From positions 1-8,524 of the forward strand of contig DJPC01000111.1 in assembly GCA_002439665.1 (NCBI GenBank): a DNA stretch of 8,524 nucleotides, read 5' to 3'. The position numbers and the translations under genes are program-made. Positions 6,862 through 8,524 of this stretch are shown here, piece after piece. The DNA is from Dialister sp. UBA6422. GTDB lineage: Bacteria; Bacillota; Negativicutes; Veillonellales; Dialisteraceae. Under the pieces are notes generated by a model that was given only the letters and a program-made list of their open reading frames with translations, ran no database searches and was not told where the DNA came from. Every line of letters starts with the position of its first letter. Positions within the stretch are counted from its first letter, which is position 1.

Positions 6862-6890
6862 TTGCAAATGCTCATTGTTAGTGTTAGAAT
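6862..6890 (+). promoter_or_regulatory. Candidate sigma-A promoter of tpsB
   Basis: TTGCAA (6862-6867) and TAGAAT (6885-6890) are spaced by exactly 17 bases and match the -35 and -10 consensus at 4 and 5 of 6 positions. Transcription from about 6897 would give a leader near 48 bases containing a GGGGAGGG ribosome binding site (about 6930-6937). It lies downstream of the strong terminator, as expected for an independent unit. Confidence 0.6.
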
Positions 6891-6944
6891 GAGTAATCAA
6901 GAAGGCTAAAAGTAAAAAATATATCTGTAGGGGAGGGTAAAAAT

Positions 6945-8524
6945 ATGAAATATAAATGCATAATTATACCAGTCATGGCTTTGTGTTTGGGTACTCATGT
7001 ATCCGTAGACGCTGCAGATATATCGCAACCTTTTGCTTATCAAGAACTGCAAAATCAAGCCAAAGAAATAGCTAAATGGAAAGCAGACAGAGAAAGTCTG
7101 CCTCGTATACAAGTAGAAAAAGCAGCCGATGAAAAAGAGAGCCCTAGTGGATCTCTTCCATCAGCTGCTTTTTATGTGCAAGAAATTGTATTGAAAAATG
7201 TACCGGAAGAATTGGATTTCTTGAATGAATTACTCTCTTCCTACGAAAATAGAAATTTGAATCTATCAGATATAGAAGAACTGGTACAAAGACTGAATAA
7301 AAAATTACAAGATAAGGGCTATGTGACAAGCCAAGTGGTGATACCGGAACAGAATTTATCGAAGAAGGAACTTATTTTACATTGTGCCCCTGGAAAGTTA
7401 AGACACGTGGTGTATGCAAAAGGAAGTGAGAATCTTCCTTGGAAAAATGCTTTCCCCATTCGCGAAGGAGACCTTTTGAATCTTCGTATGTTAGAGGAAG
7501 GTCTGGAAAATATAAAGCGAGTTCCTTCGCTCGATGTCTCTATGAAAATCCTTCCAACCAATGAACCTGGTTTTTCAGATTTAGAACTCACCATTCATAG
7601 CCAGAAACAAGTTCATGGCAGTCTGTCTTTTGATGATTCAGGGATGAAAGAAACGGGGAAAGACCAATTTACAACTAGCCTTGGATTTGATCGAGTGTTC
7701 AACGCCAATGATGTCTTATACATATCCAATACGCTAGATACCAGCCGGGAATGGAACGAAAAGGGGACACGGAGCCAAAGCTTTAGTTATTCGATTCCAT
7801 ATGGCAAAAATAGATTGACCATCAGCCACAGTAGAAATAGGTACAACCAACTTGTCTCTTCTAAGCCATATGACTTTACCAGTTCCGGAAAATCGCAAAC
7901 CACTCGTGTGAGTCTGGAGCATATGATTTCTCGTTCCGAGACAGAAAGAAAATCCATGGATATCACAGTGAGCAAACGGGATTCCCATTATTTCATCAAT
8001 GATACGGAAATTCCTGTGCAAGCTATGGATACATCCGCTTTGGAAATTGGATTCAATGATCGAATCTATTTCGGAAGAAATACTCTGTATCTTCGAGCAG
8101 CACACAAACAAGGTATGGGCTGGTTCGGTTCGCAGAAAGAAAATGAGTATCCTGATGCACCCAAAACAAGATACCAGATGTGGCTCTTTGATGTAGATTG
8201 GTATCAGCCTTTTACCATGGGACATCGGCCGGCTACTTTTTCCAGTTCCCTTCATGGACAATGGAATACCAAGGGCAACCGTCTCTATGGTGTAGATATG
8301 CTAAATATAGGAAATAGATATACCGTGAATGGATTTGATGGAGAATATACGCTTATGGGAGAAAGTGGTTGGTACTTACGAAATGAATTAGCCAGCACGA
8401 TTCCCTCTTTGCATAGTGAGGTTTATATAGGACTGGACGTAGGTTCTGTCTACGGCGTGAGCACGGACACATTAGTCGGCAAAACCATTGCTGGTGCTGC
8501 TATCGGGATGAGAGGAACCTTCTC
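6945..8524 (+). CDS. TpsB outer-membrane transporter, ShlB/FhaC/HecB family (C-terminus cut by window edge)
   Basis: The open frame gives 526 complete codons to the window edge. TpsB proteins are 16-strand outer-membrane barrels of the Omp85 superfamily that export one large partner (TpsA) by two-partner secretion. A signal peptide is visible (hydrophobic CIIIPVMALCLG, AxA-type cleavage near VDA-A, residues 21-24). A charged helical linker (about 30-70) resembles the FhaC plug helix. POTRA1 covers about 76-150 and includes NLNLSDIEELVQRLNKKLQ and KGYVTSQVVIPEQNLS; POTRA2 covers about 151-220 with NLRMLEEGLENIKRVPS. The barrel follows from about 222. Late barrel signatures are GNRYTVNGFDGEYTL (456-470) and GLDVGSVYG (496-504). 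The loop-6 motif reads VNGF rather than VRGF. Families run to about 550-590 residues, so perhaps 30-60 are missing. GGGGAGGG about eight bases before ATG 6945 fixes the start. The exported partner is not in the window. Confidence 0.92.
   Translation, partial: MKYKCIIIPVMALCLGTHVSVDAADISQPFAYQELQNQAKEIAKWKADRESLPRIQVEKAADEKESPSGSLPSAAFYVQEIVLKNVPEELDFLNELLSSYENRNLNLSDIEELVQRLNKKLQDKGYVTSQVVIPEQNLSKKELILHCAPGKLRHVVYAKGSENLPWKNAFPIREGDLLNLRMLEEGLENIKRVPSLDVSMKILPTNEPGFSDLELTIHSQKQVHGSLSFDDSGMKETGKDQFTTSLGFDRVFNANDVLYISNTLDTSREWNEKGTRSQSFSYSIPYGKNRLTISHSRNRYNQLVSSKPYDFTSSGKSQTTRVSLEHMISRSETERKSMDITVSKRDSHYFINDTEIPVQAMDTSALEIGFNDRIYFGRNTLYLRAAHKQGMGWFGSQKENEYPDAPKTRYQMWLFDVDWYQPFTMGHRPATFSSSLHGQWNTKGNRLYGVDMLNIGNRYTVNGFDGEYTLMGESGWYLRNELASTIPSLHSEVYIGLDVGSVYGVSTDTLVGKTIAGAAIGMRGTF

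Larger units (their letters stand above)
6406..6944. other. AT-rich intergenic spacer between coaBC and tpsB
   Basis: These 539 bases carry no recognisable gene. Just after coaBC is an imperfect stem (GCC..ATTA..TAG at about 6435-6445 against CTA.TAAT.GGC ending at 6476) followed by TTTTT (6478-6482), possibly a weak terminator. The strong terminator at 6511-6551 follows. From about 6560 to 6830 the DNA is markedly AT-rich with only short frames. A small inverted repeat CCTTTT (6828-6833)/AAAAGG (6845-6850) lies just upstream of the tpsB promoter. Confidence 0.7.

Noticed and set aside
6945..7017. Lipoprotein signal at Cys14 of the TpsB precursor
   Set aside because: The residue before Cys14 is Leu, which does not fit a lipobox, and the hydrophobic stretch continues to an AxA-type cleavage site as expected for an outer-membrane barrel.
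7734..8261. 175-codon minus-strand frame opposite tpsB
   Set aside because: It is antisense to a well-supported barrel-coding region, resembles no known family, and has composition typical of a shadow frame.

Overview
The window looks like a chromosomal segment of a low-GC, diderm (outer-membrane-bearing) Firmicute, most likely a member of the Negativicutes (Veillonella/Megasphaera/Dialister-like). Two things point there together. The housekeeping genes are Firmicute-type in content and order (rqcH near yicC/yloC-remA-gmk-rpoZ-coaBC, resembling the yloA...yloC-remA-gmk-rpoZ-coaBC segment of Bacillus subtilis). The last gene encodes an outer-membrane TpsB transporter with a signal peptide, which only makes sense in a cell with two membranes. 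The genus assignment is inference.

Layout. Bases 1-1694 (minus strand) hold nearly all of rqcH, the NFACT-family ribosome rescue factor; its last residues lie beyond base 1. A 251-base divergent intergenic region (1695-1945) carries candidate promoters for rqcH and for dapF. On the plus strand follow dapF (1946-2779), a 144-base leader rich in inverted repeats, yicC/yloC (2924-3811), a second repeat-rich gap with a candidate promoter, and then the tight cluster remA-gmk-rpoZ (3955-5077; stop and start codons overlap at both junctions). After a 125-base gap holding a stem-loop comes coaBC (5203-6405). A strong intrinsic terminator (6511-6551) closes this block. An AT-rich spacer with a good sigma-A-like promoter (6862-6890) leads into a tpsB gene (6945 to the window edge), which lacks only its last strands.

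How the genes work together. The central block is core metabolism and information processing: diaminopimelate/lysine supply (DapF), an endoribonuclease (YicC/YloC), a DNA-binding regulator (RemA), GMP phosphorylation (Gmk), RNA polymerase omega (RpoZ) and coenzyme A synthesis (CoaBC). RqcH serves ribosome-associated quality control. The tpsB gene starts a separate, terminator-insulated unit for export of a large surface protein whose TpsA gene is not visible here.

I did not find a clearly new system. The points most worth checking are a TpsB whose loop-6 signature reads VNGF instead of the family's VRGF, two intergenic regions each with three near-perfect inverted repeats flanking yicC, and a stem-loop overlapping a possible 19-codon leader peptide before coaBC. 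No tRNA, rRNA, CRISPR, insertion sequence or known riboswitch was recognised.
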